NCBI GenBank assembly: GCA_963580285.1 | Contig: OY757026.1 | Span: forward strand, 65,907,396-65,971,395 | Origin: Lucinisca nassula | Lineage: Eukaryota; Mollusca; Bivalvia; Lucinida; Lucinidae | DNA length: 64,000 nt | Direction: 5' to 3' | Shown: one piece after another, positions 30,966 to 42,449 of the stretch | How the letters are laid out: each line of letters starts with the position of its first letter | Position numbering within the stretch: the first letter of the stretch is position 1 | Notes under the pieces: model-generated | What the model was told of the DNA's origin: nothing | Databases searched by the model: none | The model's input: only the letters and a program-made list of their open reading frames with translations | Made by a program: the position numbers and the translations under genes

Positions 30966-31236
30966 TTCAGGTTTATCGTCCCCGTCAACGCTATTTAGGT
31001 CATGTTGGAGATGCTGCTTCCAATTTTGTGGACTTTTTACCCGACATTGAGATGAAATGGCATCTCAAGACCTGCCGCCCAATGAAACCAAAAGGCTTAT
31101 ATGCATTGGACGGTCTGACTCGCACCACTTTGCCTGGGCAGGATTAGTCCTTCTAGCGGTTGTGGGGTCTGTTTCGGCTCTGCCTGGAAGCAAGATGCCA
31201 CCTAATCCATTTCTCCAAGCCCCCATGGGCGGCGGC
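30966..31236 (-). mobile_element. SINE-A copy, diverged
   Basis: Antisense, from CAGGTTTATCGTCCCCGTCA to CAAGCCCCCATGGGCGGCGG. Lacks the TTACCAGTACT segment. Confidence 0.8.
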
Positions 31237-31310
31237 TGCGAGTATGAGTCAGGCATGGTAAACTAGTATCGGTTTTCCAGTCATTGAAGTTTGATTTAGT
31301 AAGAAACTCG

Positions 31311-31499
31311 GCCCGAGGTTATAAAACTTTTTTCATGCTCAACTCAGCTGAGCATGAAACTTGTGGTGCTCATAAAAATTAAAATACTAAGAAGTTGAGC
31401 AATTTTTCGTTCTCAGATAGCAGAGAATGTTATTTGTGAGCAGGACAAATTACATGCTCAAGTGAGTTGAGCACGAAAAAAGTTTTATAACCTCGGGGC
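31311..31499. mobile_element. 189-bp MITE with possible TCG target duplication
   Basis: Inverted ends CCCCGAGGTTATAAAACTTT continuing TTTC and TGCTCAACTCA, ~38 bp each. TCG flanks both sides. A 3-bp duplication would fit PIF/Harbinger or CACTA-like elements. Copy at 46187-46375. Confidence 0.8.
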
Positions 31500-31708
31500 T
31501 CGACAATTGAGGATTCGCACAAACAGTAAAACAGCTTCTGCCAAGCAACGATTGATATAATAACGCAACTTAAGATATCTATTCAAATTCCCTGAAGCTA
31601 AGTTAATGAAGAAATTACTATGATTGCTCCGATCGAAACGCATATTGAAGAAACCCCCTAATTAGGCAATATTTAGAGAATAAAGATATAAAGATCAGCC
31701 GCATAATT
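31500..31708. other. unassigned spacer
   Basis: No gene or recognised repeat. Confidence 0.4.
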
Positions 31709-31930
31709 GAGCCCCGCCAAGCGAATTTGTGTCTTCGAGCATTCTGTCATGACAAGTTTTAACTGCGCATGCCCAGCCATTCAGAGGGGCCAGGGATATG
31801 GCTTCCTCTTGATTCACTGCTTGTATGCGCGAGCAGCGAAGGTTCTGGCGAGACTGCGCGGATGCGCAGGCTCACCTGAACCTTCGCTGCTCGCGTAGGC
31901 GATAAGTACCAAAATCGCTTGACGGGGCCC
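31709..31930. mobile_element. 222-bp TIR element (GRGCCCCGYCAAGCG family)
   Basis: Same family as 9982-10217, with clean 21-bp inverted ends GAGCCCCGCCAAGCGAATTT and the complement of GGGCCCCGTCAAGCGATTTT. Inner hairpin GAGCAGCGAAGGTTC / GAACCTTCGCTGCTC. Confidence 0.85.
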
Positions 31931-32144
31931 TTATGAAACTGACTACAATTACTCTTTGGCGGTTTTGTATACGCTAAAACCGATATCATTGTCTGTAGAA
32001 ACAGGAACGATCTCCCTTAGGCTGCTCCACGCGATCCAGTTGTGTTATATCAAACGGTGGGCTGCTACACTCCAGATGTTCTTGCTTGATGGTAGCATGT
32101 TACATAAACCTAATTTAGCATAGTGGATAACGCAATGCCATAAA
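31931..32144. other. unassigned spacer
   Basis: No gene or recognised repeat. Confidence 0.4.
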
Positions 32145-32447
32145 CTGCCCCCGCCCATCGGGGCTTGAAGAAATATATGGGCTGCATGATGCTTCCACAC
32201 AGAGCTGAAACCGACAAGCACATGAGTACTGGTAAACAGCTTAGAGGATCTAAGCCTGTCCAGGCAAAGCGGTGCGAGTCGGCTCGTCCATGCTTATAAA
32301 CCCTTTTGATTTCATTTGGCGACAGGGCTTGTGATGTCATTTCATCTCAAGGTCTGGTAAAAGTCCCACAAAATTGGAAGCAACGTCTCCAAAATGACCT
32401 TTACAGTGTTGAAGGGGGCGTTAAACCTCAAATCAAACACACAAACA
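32145..32447 (+). mobile_element. SINE-A copy with TSD
   Basis: GCAATGCCATAAA (32132-32144) and GCAGTGCCATTAAA (32448-32461) flank it as an imperfect target-site duplication. Complete head and tail. Confidence 0.88.
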
Positions 32448-32624
32448 GCAGTGCCATTAAAATCATATGACCACACGTGTAAAAGCACATGGTTACTGGC
32501 GCGCAGCATTATGATGACGTTTCCATGTTATTTATTGAAAAAAAAAATGACCTTCTTCAGCAGTAAATAAAATAGAAGATAGAATTCCACAAACGCTCAC
32601 GAATCTTAACATTTATCAATCCAT
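32448..32624. other. unassigned spacer
   Basis: No gene or recognised repeat. Confidence 0.4.
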
Positions 32625-32897
32625 GCATTACGAAAACACGCCTATACAAATACATTGTAACCTTTATCTTCGAAAAAAATGAAAATTTTAAGATGAAAAA
32701 TTGTGATATTTTTCATATTTCTGCTCAAAATATAGTTTGTGGGTACATGTTAGAATCGCCTCATCGAGGCGGTTCCAACGAGTACCCACAATCTATCTTT
32801 TAGAGCAGAAATTAGAAAAAAATAGGGTTAACCCCAGTTTTACTATATAAAAGTGGGGTTCAAGGGGGTCAGAATTATATAAGTGTGTTTTCATGAT
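32625..32897. mobile_element. hairpin MITE type 1
   Basis: Ends CATTACGAAAACACGCCTAT and ATAAGTGTGTTTTCATGAT, inverted in layout relative to 22172-22449. Core ATCGCCTCATCGAGGCGGTT. The 40-bp satellite begins four bases after its end. Confidence 0.88.
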
Positions 32898-32900
32898 ACT

Positions 32901-34009
32901 GATTCGTGGGATCCGTGGTCTGCTTGGAAAAGGGTTTGCTGTTTCATGGGATCCGTGGTCTGCTTGGAAAATGGTTTGCTGATTCGTGGGATCCGTGGTC
33001 TGCTTGGAAAAGGGTTTGCTGATTCAATGGATCCGTGGTCTGCTTTGAAAAGGGTTTGCTGATTCATGGGATCCGTGGTCTGCTTGGAAAAGGGTTTGCT
33101 GATTCGTGGGATCCGTGGTCTGCTTGGAAAAGGGTTTGCTAATTCATGGGATTCGTGGTCTGCTTGGAAAAGGGTTTGCTGATTCGTGGGATCCGTGGTC
33201 TGCTTGGAAAAGGGTTTGCTGATTCGTGGGATCCGTGGTATGCTTGGAAAAGGGTTTGCTGATTCATGGGATCCGTGGTCTGCTTTGAAACGGGTTTGCT
33301 GATGCGTGGGATCCGTGGTCTGCTTGGAAATGGGTTTGCTGATTCGTGGGATCCGTGGTCTGCTTGTAAAAGAGTTTGCTGATTCGTGGGATCCGTGGTC
33401 TGCTTGTAAAAGGGTTTGCTGATTCCTGGGATCCGTGGTCTGCTTGGAAAAGTGTTTGCTGATTCGTGGAATCGGTGGTCTGCTTGGAAAAGGGTTTGCT
33501 GATTCGTGGGATCCATGGTCTGCTTGGAAAAGGGTTTGCTGATTCGTGGGATCCGTGGTCTGCTTGGAAAAGGGTTTGCTGTTTCATGGGATCCGTGGTC
33601 TGCTTGGAAAATGGTTTGCTGATTCGTGGGATCCGTGGTCTGCTTGGAAAAGGGTTTGCTGATTCGTGGGATCCGTGGTCTGCTTGGAAATCGGTTTGCT
33701 GATTCGTGGGATCCGTGGTCTGCTTGGAAAAGGGTTTGCTGATTCGTGGGATCCGTGGTCTGCTTGGAAAAGGGTTTGCTGATTCATTGGATCCGTGGTC
33801 TGCTTTGAAACAGGTTTGCTGATTCGTGGGACCCGTGGTCTGCTTGGAAACGGGTTTGCTGATTCGTGGGATTTTGAAAAGGGTTTGCTGATTCGTGGGA
33901 TCCGTGGTCTGCTTGGAAAAGGGTTTGCTGATTTGTGGGATCCGTGGTCTGCTTAGAAACGGGTTTGCTGATCCATGGGATCCGTGGTCTGCGTGGAAAA
34001 GGGTTTTAC
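32901..34009 (+). repeat. 40-bp satellite, about 28 units
   Basis: Units of exactly 40 bp starting GATTCGTGGGATCCGTGGTC and ending AAAGGGTTTGCT, with one shortened 29-bp unit near 33861. Units differ by a few substitutions, and a higher-order pattern of variants (GTTTCATGGG then ATGGTTTG) repeats at 32941 and 33581. A truncated copy lies at 47776-48104. The long minus-strand frame exists only because no frame of the unit has a stop on that strand. Confidence 0.95.
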
Positions 34010-34662
34010 TGGTCATTTAAAGGTGCATTATTGAGCTATCTGGAAAAAATGCTTCCAAAAATAAAATACATATAGCCGGTATTTTTCTTTAAAACAATAC
34101 AAATGAATACATTTTATGCAAAAATACGAACAATTATGATGACAGGTAAACGAGTTTGAGAGGGGTTCCCTAACTAGGTTTCGAACACTAGTTACATCTA
34201 TTTTTAGTTCGTGACAAAAATAGAATCCCCATATATGACGTTATGCGACATTCATTTTTGGCCTTGTTTGCTTAGGCCATGCCTGAATCGGAAAAAAATA
34301 TGACGCTGAATACCATGCCATAAGTAACGGCACTAAGAGACGATCGCCATGTATGTGTAAAGTGACAGATTTATTTTTAGAATAGAAACCAGTGCTTCAG
34401 CTGAAGTGCACGACCCGCCGGATGCTTTGAGCTTTATGAGTGTTACCATATATGGGTATGGCGGCCATTTTGGTCATGTGACCTGGACATAAAACGGTCC
34501 CCCAATGAATGCGCCTTATCGTAAGGAGCAAAAATATATTTTATACTTTAGTACTGTATTTTGAATCGTTTGCAGGATAAAATGCATTCTCACTTTTCCA
34601 ATACAAAAGCATATGTGTAAGAGGTTAAGCAGACACATATGTTAAACCTTTCATGCAGTTTT
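34010..34662. other. unassigned spacer
   Basis: No gene or repeat family recognised. TATATGGGTATGGCGGCCAT (34450) resembles phrases in the core-repeat element at 59.3-61.3 kb. Confidence 0.45.
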
Positions 34663-34963
34663 GTTTTGTTTGTTTGATTTGAGGTTTAACGTCCCCGTCA
34701 ACACTGTAAAGGTCATTTTGGAGACGTTGCTTCCAATTTTGTGGGACTTTTACCCGACATTGAGATGAAATGACATCTCAAGCCCTGTCGCCCCATGAAA
34801 TCAATAGCGTTAATTAGCATGGACGGTCCTTCTTGCATCGCGGTTCCTGGACAGGCTTTGATCCTCTAAGCGGTTTACCAATACTAGTGTTCGGGCCGGT
34901 TTCAGCTCTGCATGTAAGCATCATGCAGCCCATATATTTCTTCAAGCCCGGATGGGTGGGGGC
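34663..34963 (-). mobile_element. SINE-A copy with 10-bp TSD
   Basis: TTCATGCAGT at 34650-34659 and 34964-34973 flank an antisense full-length copy ending TTCAAGCCCGGATGGGTGGG. Confidence 0.88.
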
Positions 34964-34973
34964 TTCATGCAGT

Positions 34974-35522
34974 AAACATGGGTTAAGCCCTGTTAACTTA
35001 ATGAATATTGTTCCATTCAGATAGATAACTCAATATTCTTAAAAGATGTTAGAAACTATAACACGTGCCTGTTATTTGCAAACCCGGTATGATGGAAGGA
35101 AAACCAGAAAAGGGGTACACCTGATCTTAATAAATCATTTAACAGTTGAAATATATACATTAATATAAAAATAAATAAATCGGGATGACCTGGTTCTAAC
35201 CAACAATCCACGCAGACGGAATTAATAATCAAACGTATGTTACGAAAAAGAAAAATACAAACATCTCTTTTGTGTTCTTTTATTCAATCAAAACATTGTG
35301 CGAACAGCGAAATAAATGTCACAAATGCGAACAGCGAAATGTCAAATTAGCCTGCACATACGGCATCTTTCTTTCTTTCTTTCTTTCTTTCAATTGTAAT
35401 CTTATTACTAGCAATGTTTGTTTAAATCGCTTACTAAGTATAATAAAATCTAATCGGGTCATGAAAAATTAATACATAAATAAATAAATAAGACGCAGAT
35501 CCGAAACCGCATTTTAGATTGA

Positions 35523-35561
<39 letters not shown>

Positions 35562-36224
35562 GACGCAGATCAGACACTTCATTTTAGATTGATTTACATT
35601 CCAAGGAGATGCCCAGGCGAAGATGAGTTCATTTCACGGTCGATGGAGAATGACACGCTTTGGGATTACACGCGTGTGTAGACGATAAAGCTTTTTCTGA
35701 ATAAGCTCCAAATTTAATCGCAAAATGCCGTTATTAAATATAATTTTGAAATATTATTATTGCTATCAAAATGCACAATATTGTAACTATATTGCGTCTG
35801 ATACAGGCGATTGTTAGCAATATTAACAGAAAGTGAAGCTTTTAGCCGTTAAAGTAGGGTACTGTCGTTTTTTTCCACAGTTTTGTATGCTTCATATAAG
35901 GATTAAGGGTTGTTAATTTGAAAATGAAAATGCCGCCATCTTATTAAATAAAAGTTCCACTTATTTGATATCTTTTTGAAAGTATTTAAACGGACAATTA
36001 GATTAAAACGGAACATTTTTGTGAAATTGAAAAATAAAAAAGTTATATTGGTTTAAAAATTATTTCCCATTAAAGCGCCTGCTATTTCAAACAAGACATT
36101 CTGTACAGGTAGGCCGAGAAGGTCAGCGCACAGTAAAAGGCTTAATCCTTTGCGCTTACGGCATGAATGTCAATAATAGTTGCGGATGCCCTACATATGG
36201 CATATATTACTGTTACATCTGGAA
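34974..36224. other. spacer with microsatellites
   Basis: (TTTC)n at ~35370-35390, a direct pair GCGAACAGCGAAAT (35291, 35325), (AAAT)n at 35521-35562, and a duplicated AAGACGCAGATC...TTTTAGATTGAT on either side of that array. No gene. Confidence 0.5.
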
Positions 36225-36600
36225 GAAATAGAGGATCTTACATGAGTGTTCATGTATAATTGAATTTATTAAACGAGTTGAATAAAAAGGAATAAAATGC
36301 GAGGCTTTGCCGAGCATTTTACCCCTTTTCCTCAACGAGTTTAGTAAATTCAATAATACATGAGCACGAATGCAAGATTCTATTTATCATATGACATTTA
36401 AAACGCATTTTATTCACGATTGTTAACAAAAATGTCAATATTCCGCCGTTAGTAAATGCGGCGTCGTTAAGGACGTCGTACATGTAACGTTACGGGACGT
36501 ATCTAGCTTATTTGCATATTTAATCCACTAGTGGATTATCGAAAATATTACATGGCGTTATAACACTCTCAGACGCGACGTCATATGATAAGATAGGATA
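36225..36600. mobile_element. element G, inverted copy
   Basis: Reverse of 30551-30915: AGAGGATCTTACATGAGTGT, the ~70-bp foldback, TTATCATATGACATTTAAAA, TCCACTAGTGGAT and the end GCGACGTCATATGATAA. Confidence 0.78.
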
Positions 36601-36894
36601 TCCGTGGTGAGAAGACGTGGAGGAGGTCTGAGGGGATTTCAACTAACACTAAAAACCATTGAAAATAGATTGCAAAGTGACAAATCATATGCTTGAGTCC
36701 AAACCAAAGAGCTTTTACTTGCACTTCTTAGACGTGATGGTTGAACTAAAGGTTGGGCTAAATGTCAGTGTCGAGAACTTTGCATTAAACGGGAGACTGC
36801 AAGAAGTATTTAGGAGATCAACTTAATACTGTAGTGAGGTGATGTACGGTCTAGTATTAGGAACTTTCATGGCATATCATAAGCATGATGTAGT
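36601..36894. other. unassigned spacer between elements G and H
   Basis: No gene or repeat recognised. Confidence 0.4.
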
Positions 36895-37280
36895 AGGGTT
36901 TATCAGTTACCCCTTATATAAATTGTATTGTAACACGTTTACCTGATAAAGATATGCTATCTCAGAACAAGGGAGCTTTATCAGGTCAACGTGACGTTGC
37001 ACTTTTACGGATGACCCGTACTACTGGAAATATTGGCAAAAACGTTTTAAATACTGGAAAAATGGAGAAAAAATACATAAAAAATACCATAGGAAAAATT
37101 ACGATCAGATGATACTAAATATATGGACCGATGAATGTTGGGACGAACTGAGGACTATCGATAACCTATCGTAAATTGCATATTTAAAGAGTGTACAAGG
37201 GATTAAGCTGATAAATAGAATACCAGATTCGTGTCATTCGATATCAAGTTTATCAGGCTCGAAGCCGAGCCTGATAATGG
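36895..37280 (-). mobile_element. element H, inverted copy
   Basis: TTTATCAGTTACCCC at left. Shares TGATAAAGATATGCTATCTC and GGTCAACGTGACGTTGCACT with 19086-19475 in reverse, and ends GCTCGAAGCCGAGCCTGATA. Has extra unique sequence at ~37020-37110 and lacks the GC-rich array. Confidence 0.72.
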
Positions 37281-37700
37281 GGATCTCTTCTCTATGTAAT
37301 GTTCTTTCAATTAAATCAGTATTTTTCTTTTATAAGACTTTGAGGTAATGTAGTGTACATATTGGAAAAATCATACGTAGACAGACTAAACGCACGAAAA
37401 CGTTTTGGTTTTAATCTATTTAAAACCTTGTTCGAATGTCTACTATAGACCAAAACAGATTGCTCTCTGATCTTTCATAGACTTTGTCGCAATATTTTAC
37501 CACATGCTTTTTGATTACATTAAGACATGAAGTAAATTAAGAAGGGTACAAGAACTTGAATTTGCAATAAACCGTGCTTTGCACGGTCTTTTGTGAAGTA
37601 AACATTTTAGCGTAGGAAGCATATCTTGGTCTTCTTTAACACATACAGCAAACTTGGTGGCTGAACGATAGATATGATCGTTAACCATATACATCTCTTC
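37281..37700. other. unassigned spacer
   Basis: A small hairpin ACCGTGCTTTGCACGGT (37571-37587) is the only structure seen. No gene. Confidence 0.4.
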
Positions 37701-37865
37701 AGGTTGCACTACAGTAAATAATTGGTCTTTATGAAAGCTGCACTTGCTTTGGGGATGCTTTGGGGAGAGCTTTCAGTACAGAATTGAATATCCTGCTGCT
37801 TCTGATTGGATTTGGTGCTAAGCCATAATTTTTCTGAGAAGTATTATTGCTTATTAGAAGAAATA
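37701..37865 (+). repeat. 165-bp direct repeat, first copy
   Basis: AGGTTGCACTACAGTAAATA ... GCTTATTAGAAGAAATA, repeated at 39094-39247 with an 11-bp deletion between two CTTTGGGGA copies and a few substitutions. The second copy runs directly into the segmental duplication junction. Confidence 0.9.
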
Positions 37866-39093
37866 TTAGTAGATTTTTGCTATTGTGAAAAGCAGCTGAT
37901 TTAAATTGAACCAGAAAATTGTGCTGACTGGCCACTGGAAATGCCTGGATTTATTCGCTGCGGTATGGGTTTGTTGACACTGGCTACCCAAAAGGCCAAA
38001 ATATGCCGCACAGCACCCACGTTTTTTAGCTGCTTCTGGAAGGTAAATGGTCAGCCTGTCAAATTATATGCCTCATAATGGAAGCATAAGACTTGCTGAA
38101 ATGTGGTAGAGAATGGAATATGCCCCAATTTACATTGTGAGTAAGGGGATTTTTTTTACTGTTGTGCCACCTAAACCGAAAGTAGAAAAATGAGCTCCCC
38201 TGCCCTTTTTTCATTCATTACATAATATTTTCATACATAATAGGTTCTCTCCAATTCTGTACCTTAAAATGGATCTTCCTGGCATGTATTTTGTCACAGA
38301 AACTGTACAAATTGTAAGTTTAGTGCTAATTTAGGACTAACTGGGTGTATTTTATCAGTTTTTGCTTCTGTTCCATGTAATTGGAGGGGGGTACTTCAAA
38401 GCCATGTAAATCAGTTGTCATTGGTCTGTTTGGAAAGCAGCCTTGCAGTCAATGTATAAACAGGAACACAAGAAAAAGAATATACTCCATATAAAATATA
38501 ACACTGAGGTAACTTGGCATTAGGCAAGGTTCTCAAGCCATTGCAAAATTTCAAACCTGTCTCTCCGAACAGCCCGCTGCAATATTGCAATGAGTTTTCT
38601 CAGCCATTGTAATTTCTTATTGGTTGGGTTCATGTTACAAGGTTTGAACAGATATATTCAGCCATTTCTCATGGCATTAAGGCATTTACAATCATTTTCA
38701 TCAAAGTTTTGTCTCCAAAATATCCTCAAAATGCCAATATTTACTGAAATTGGGGGGTATAGGTGTGAGAACAGCAAAAAATTCTAGCATGGGTGCTAAT
38801 AGGACATGATTTAGTGCATTTTAGGATTAAAATATTCCAAAGACATCTGAGAAGAATCACTTATGCAAGCCGATTTCTTGGTTCCATTCTGGAAAGAGGT
38901 AAACTTTGCGCTTTTTCACAAAACATGGTTTGTTCGGCTTTCATCGTAGAATCTGGAAGCGATAACTTTTTCGCAAAGTTTAAAGACTCTTTGTCACTGA
39001 ACATAAATTATGCATGACTATATTATTAGATATGGTCTAAACTTGTGTTTGGCCATTCTTTTGATGGATCATAAAGAAATTAGGGGTTGGTAT
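37866..39093. other. unassigned sequence
   Basis: About 1.2 kb without a recognised repeat, the longest repeat-free stretch inside the duplicated domain. Frames at 38590 and 38793 (65 and 74 codons) show no recognisable protein. Confidence 0.4.
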
Positions 39094-39247
39094 AGGTTGC
39101 ACTACAGTAAATAATTGGTCTTTATGAAAGCTGTACTTGCTTTGGGGAGAGCTTTCAGTACAGAATTGAATATTCTGCTGCTTCTGATTTGATTTGGTGC
39201 TAAGCCATAATTTTTCTGAGAAGTATTATTGCTTATTAGAAGAAATA
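39094..39247 (+). repeat. 165-bp direct repeat, second copy
   Basis: Copy of 37701-37865. Its last nine bases GAAGAAATA coincide with the start of a SINE-A scrap. Confidence 0.9.
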
Positions 39248-39273
39248 GATGGACTGCATGATGCTTCCACGCA
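39239..39273 (+). other. 35-bp SINE-A scrap at duplication junction
   Basis: GAAGAAATAGATGGACTGCA then TGATGCTTCCACGCA matches an internal SINE-A segment at 33 of 35 positions. The first nine bases overlap the preceding repeat and the last three (GCA) overlap the duplicated core-repeat sequence, so both joins have microhomology. Confidence 0.8.
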
Positions 39274-40789
39274 ATCAAAGGGATGTTACTCTATAATAAA
39301 TGAGCCGACTTGGCCAGTTTTCGAACTCATCCGAGGTTTCATCCCTAGCCACCTTACATATAAGTTTCAGAAAAATCCGATAAAAACTGAAGGGGCTACG
39401 GTAATGACAAGGTCAAAAATCAACATTTTCAGCCATCAAATGGACATAACTCTACGATAAATCAGCTGACTTGGCCTGTTTTCGAACTCATCCAAGATTT
39501 TATCCCCAGCCACCTTACATATAAGTTTCAGAAAGATCCGATCAAAACTGAAGGGGCTATGGTGATGACAAGGTCAAAAATCGGCATTTTCAGCAATCAA
39601 AGGGACGTAAATCAATGATAAATGGGCCAACTTGGCCGGTATTCAAACTCATCCTAGGTTTTATCTCCAGTCACCTTACATATAGGTTTCAGAAAGATTT
39701 GATCAAAACTGAAGGAGCTACGGTGATGACAAGGTAAAAAATTGACATTTTCAGCCATCAAAGGGACATAACTATATAGTTAATGGGGCAACTTGGCCGG
39801 TTTTTGAACTCATCCGAGGTTTTATCCCCAGCCACCTTACATATAAGTTTCAGAAAGATCCGATCAAAACTGAAGGGGCTACAGTGTTGACAAGGTCAAA
39901 AATCAACATTTTCAGCAATCAAAGGGACCTAACTCTATGATAAATAGGCCACCTTTGCCGGTATGCGAACTCATCCGAGGCTTTATCCCCAGCCACCTTG
40001 CATATAAGTTTCAGAAAGATCCGATCAAAACTGAAATGGCTACGGTGATGACAAGGTCAAAAATCGGCTTTTCAGCAATCAAAGGGACGTTACTCTGTGA
40101 TAAATGGACCAACTTGGCTGGTTTTCGAACTCATCCGAGATTTTATCCCCAGCCACTTTACATATGAGTTTCAGAAAGATTCGAACAAAACTGAAAGGGC
40201 TACAGTGATGACAAGGTCAAAAATCAGCATTTTCAGCAATCAAAGGGACGTTACTCTACGATAAAAGGGCCGACTTGGTCGGTTTTCGAACTTATCCGAG
40301 ATTTTATCCCCAGCCACATTACATATAAGTTTTAGAAAGATCCGATCAAAACTGGAGGGGCTACGGTGATGACAAGGTCGAAAATCGGCATTTTCAGCAA
40401 TCAAAGGGACTTAACTCTATGATAAATGGGCCGACTTGGCCGGTTTTCGAACTCATCCGAGTTTTTATCCCCAGTCACCTTACATATAAGTTTCAGAAAG
40501 ATCCGATCAAAACTGTAGGCGCTACAGTGATGACAAGCATTTTCCCATAGTAAGCCTATGGGACCTTGTGGTTGCCATAGGAACCAAAGTTTTTGAGCGA
40601 TTTCAAAAAAATGTTTATGTCATCAATGCCCCACCAGAGGCATGCTACAGATGAGAAATGATTGAGATCAGCCTGCAGGATACAGAGATATAGCTGCTCA
40701 AAAGTGTGGACGGACGGACGGACGACGGACGACGGAGGACCCACTATACTATAAGCTCCTCTGGAGCCTTCGGCCCAGGTGAGCTAAAA
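39271..40789 (+). mobile_element. pearl-like core-repeat element, truncated 5'
   Basis: Copy of 24400-25918: 161-bp units, (ACGG)n and terminal hairpin present, AACAAGAG head absent. Confidence 0.85.
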
Positions 40790-41434
40790 ATGCCACTGAT
40801 GGTCATTTTTCCATATAATTTATTAATTTTTGGAATTTATATCCCAAACTTATAAAAGACAAATTATAAAATACAGATCCAGGGAGTGCCACAATCATCA
40901 GACACAGGCCACTCAAGGCACTAGGAGAAAGTGCGGCCTCCACAGAGCCAATACAGTATTAAACATGCGCTTGATTATAGCCGATATCCAATCATACTTC
41001 TGCTGTCAGTTCAGATTCACTATATGTCTATTTTAAGTGTTGCAATTCATACCAATACATTTGGATATGACTACCTATTAAAAATAGAGTTCAACACATC
41101 TTTGTTCAGAAACAAGTCAGATCAGATCAAGGAGAAGGAAAGAAAAGCAGTTCCTTTTTCCAAGAAAGTACAAAAAGACAATAATTTTTGAATAGTTATT
41201 AGTCAAAGGAAGTTGTTGTTTTTTTTCTCATTTTTCGCAAACACATATTATTTTTTCCCATTTGTTTTAGCAAACACATATTTTTTTTTTTCACCAATGC
41301 TCAAAAGCATTTTTTTTTTTAAACCTTAAGCCATATTATTTTTTTCTGATGAAAGTAAACCCATAATATTTTTTTAAAGAAAAACCTGGGCCCCCCCCCC
41401 CCCCAGCCCCCAGAAAATCAAATGGTCTGTCCCT
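40790..41434. mobile_element. right end of the TIR transposon, duplicated
   Basis: Copy of 25919-26563 with the ATATTATTTTTTT direct repeats and right inverted repeat. Without the left end it should be immobile. Confidence 0.8.
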
Positions 41435-41612
41435 AATGGGATCAAAATTTTGAAGATGTCCGGAAACAGAAATATTTGCCGAAATATATGAAATAAAAGC
41501 GATATTTTACCCTTATCTTGCTGAATATTCATTTAAGCCACACCCATTTCTGTCTATCAACCAATCAAATAACTTGATGTCATTTATTGCTACAAATTTA
41601 TAAATTGAATGC

Positions 41613-41719
41613 TAAACAGTGTAGATCCTGATCAGATGGTTTCTTCAGAAGCCATCTGATCTGGATCTACACTGTCCAAACAGTGTAGATCCTGATCAGA
41701 TGGCTTCTTCAGAAGAAGC
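41613..41719. repeat. tandem GATCAGA foldbacks, duplicated
   Basis: Copy of 26742-26848. Confidence 0.85.
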
Positions 41720-42449
41720 ATGAACAGCATGATAAGAGTTAAATACTCGGACGAATGACCCTTTCGAAACAAAACGTCAAATTAATGGACGTTCAGCTAC
41801 AATTTCACAATTTCATCGGAAAACAATTAGTCGATTTGCTTTTTGCCGGGCAAAATTTCACCTCCTTATCAATAGGTATGCTTAACCCTTTTTTTACCAA
41901 ATGGAATCTTTCTCCTTATATATAGCAGGAATTCATTTCAAAATTTAGGGGTGTCAGGTTGTGTTTTCATCATTTTTTTTTTTTTATTTTTTTTTGAAAA
42001 TGACAACTTTTAGCAAATCGTGGAGGGCCTGTGTCTGATCTGGGCCATCACTGTTTGCCAGGGTACCCGTTTTGGGGTTTCTGGTACTGAATGGGTTTAA
42101 AATGGCCTGTAAGCGACATTATTTAGATCATAGTTTTTTTTTTTTTTTTTTGTTGTCGTTGTTGTTTTTTCTGGCCTAATGCCAAATAGGCCGGGTCGCA
42201 CTGAAAAAAAAAAAAAAACAGGATTACTCGTACTCCTAACGAAAGATCTGCTCAACGGGCGCATCCACTGAAAAAAAAAACGAAACCATAAAAAAGTAGT
42301 CCGGGCTGCTGCTGTGCAAATAACATGGTCATGGTATTTTCACAATGTCAAAATACCTATTTACACAGTGAAAATATTATTCGTTTCAGAGTATAAAATC
42401 TGTTAAACCATCAGGTTAATAAGTCCATGTAATGAACATCAACCTAAAA

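Larger units (their letters stand above)
24400..33229 (+). repeat. 8.83-kb segmental duplication, copy 1
   Basis: Nearly identical to 39271-48104 in the same orientation. The left edge lies inside a 161-bp core unit and the right edge inside the ninth 40-bp satellite unit. Differences noticed: one complex change (~28795-28807) and 1-bp indels near 27330, 29189, 30200, 30404, 31035, 31313, 31616 and 32826. No plain substitution was noticed, though I could not compare every base. Confidence 0.95.

Noticed and set aside
32901..34009. CRISPR-like direct repeats
   Set aside because: Units are contiguous 40-mers with no unique spacers, in animal DNA.
33264..34016. 250-codon minus-strand reading frame of repeated SANPFPSRPRIPRISK-type peptides
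   Set aside because: It is the 40-bp satellite read on a strand where the unit has no stop in any frame. Three units cycle through all frames, so openness is automatic.
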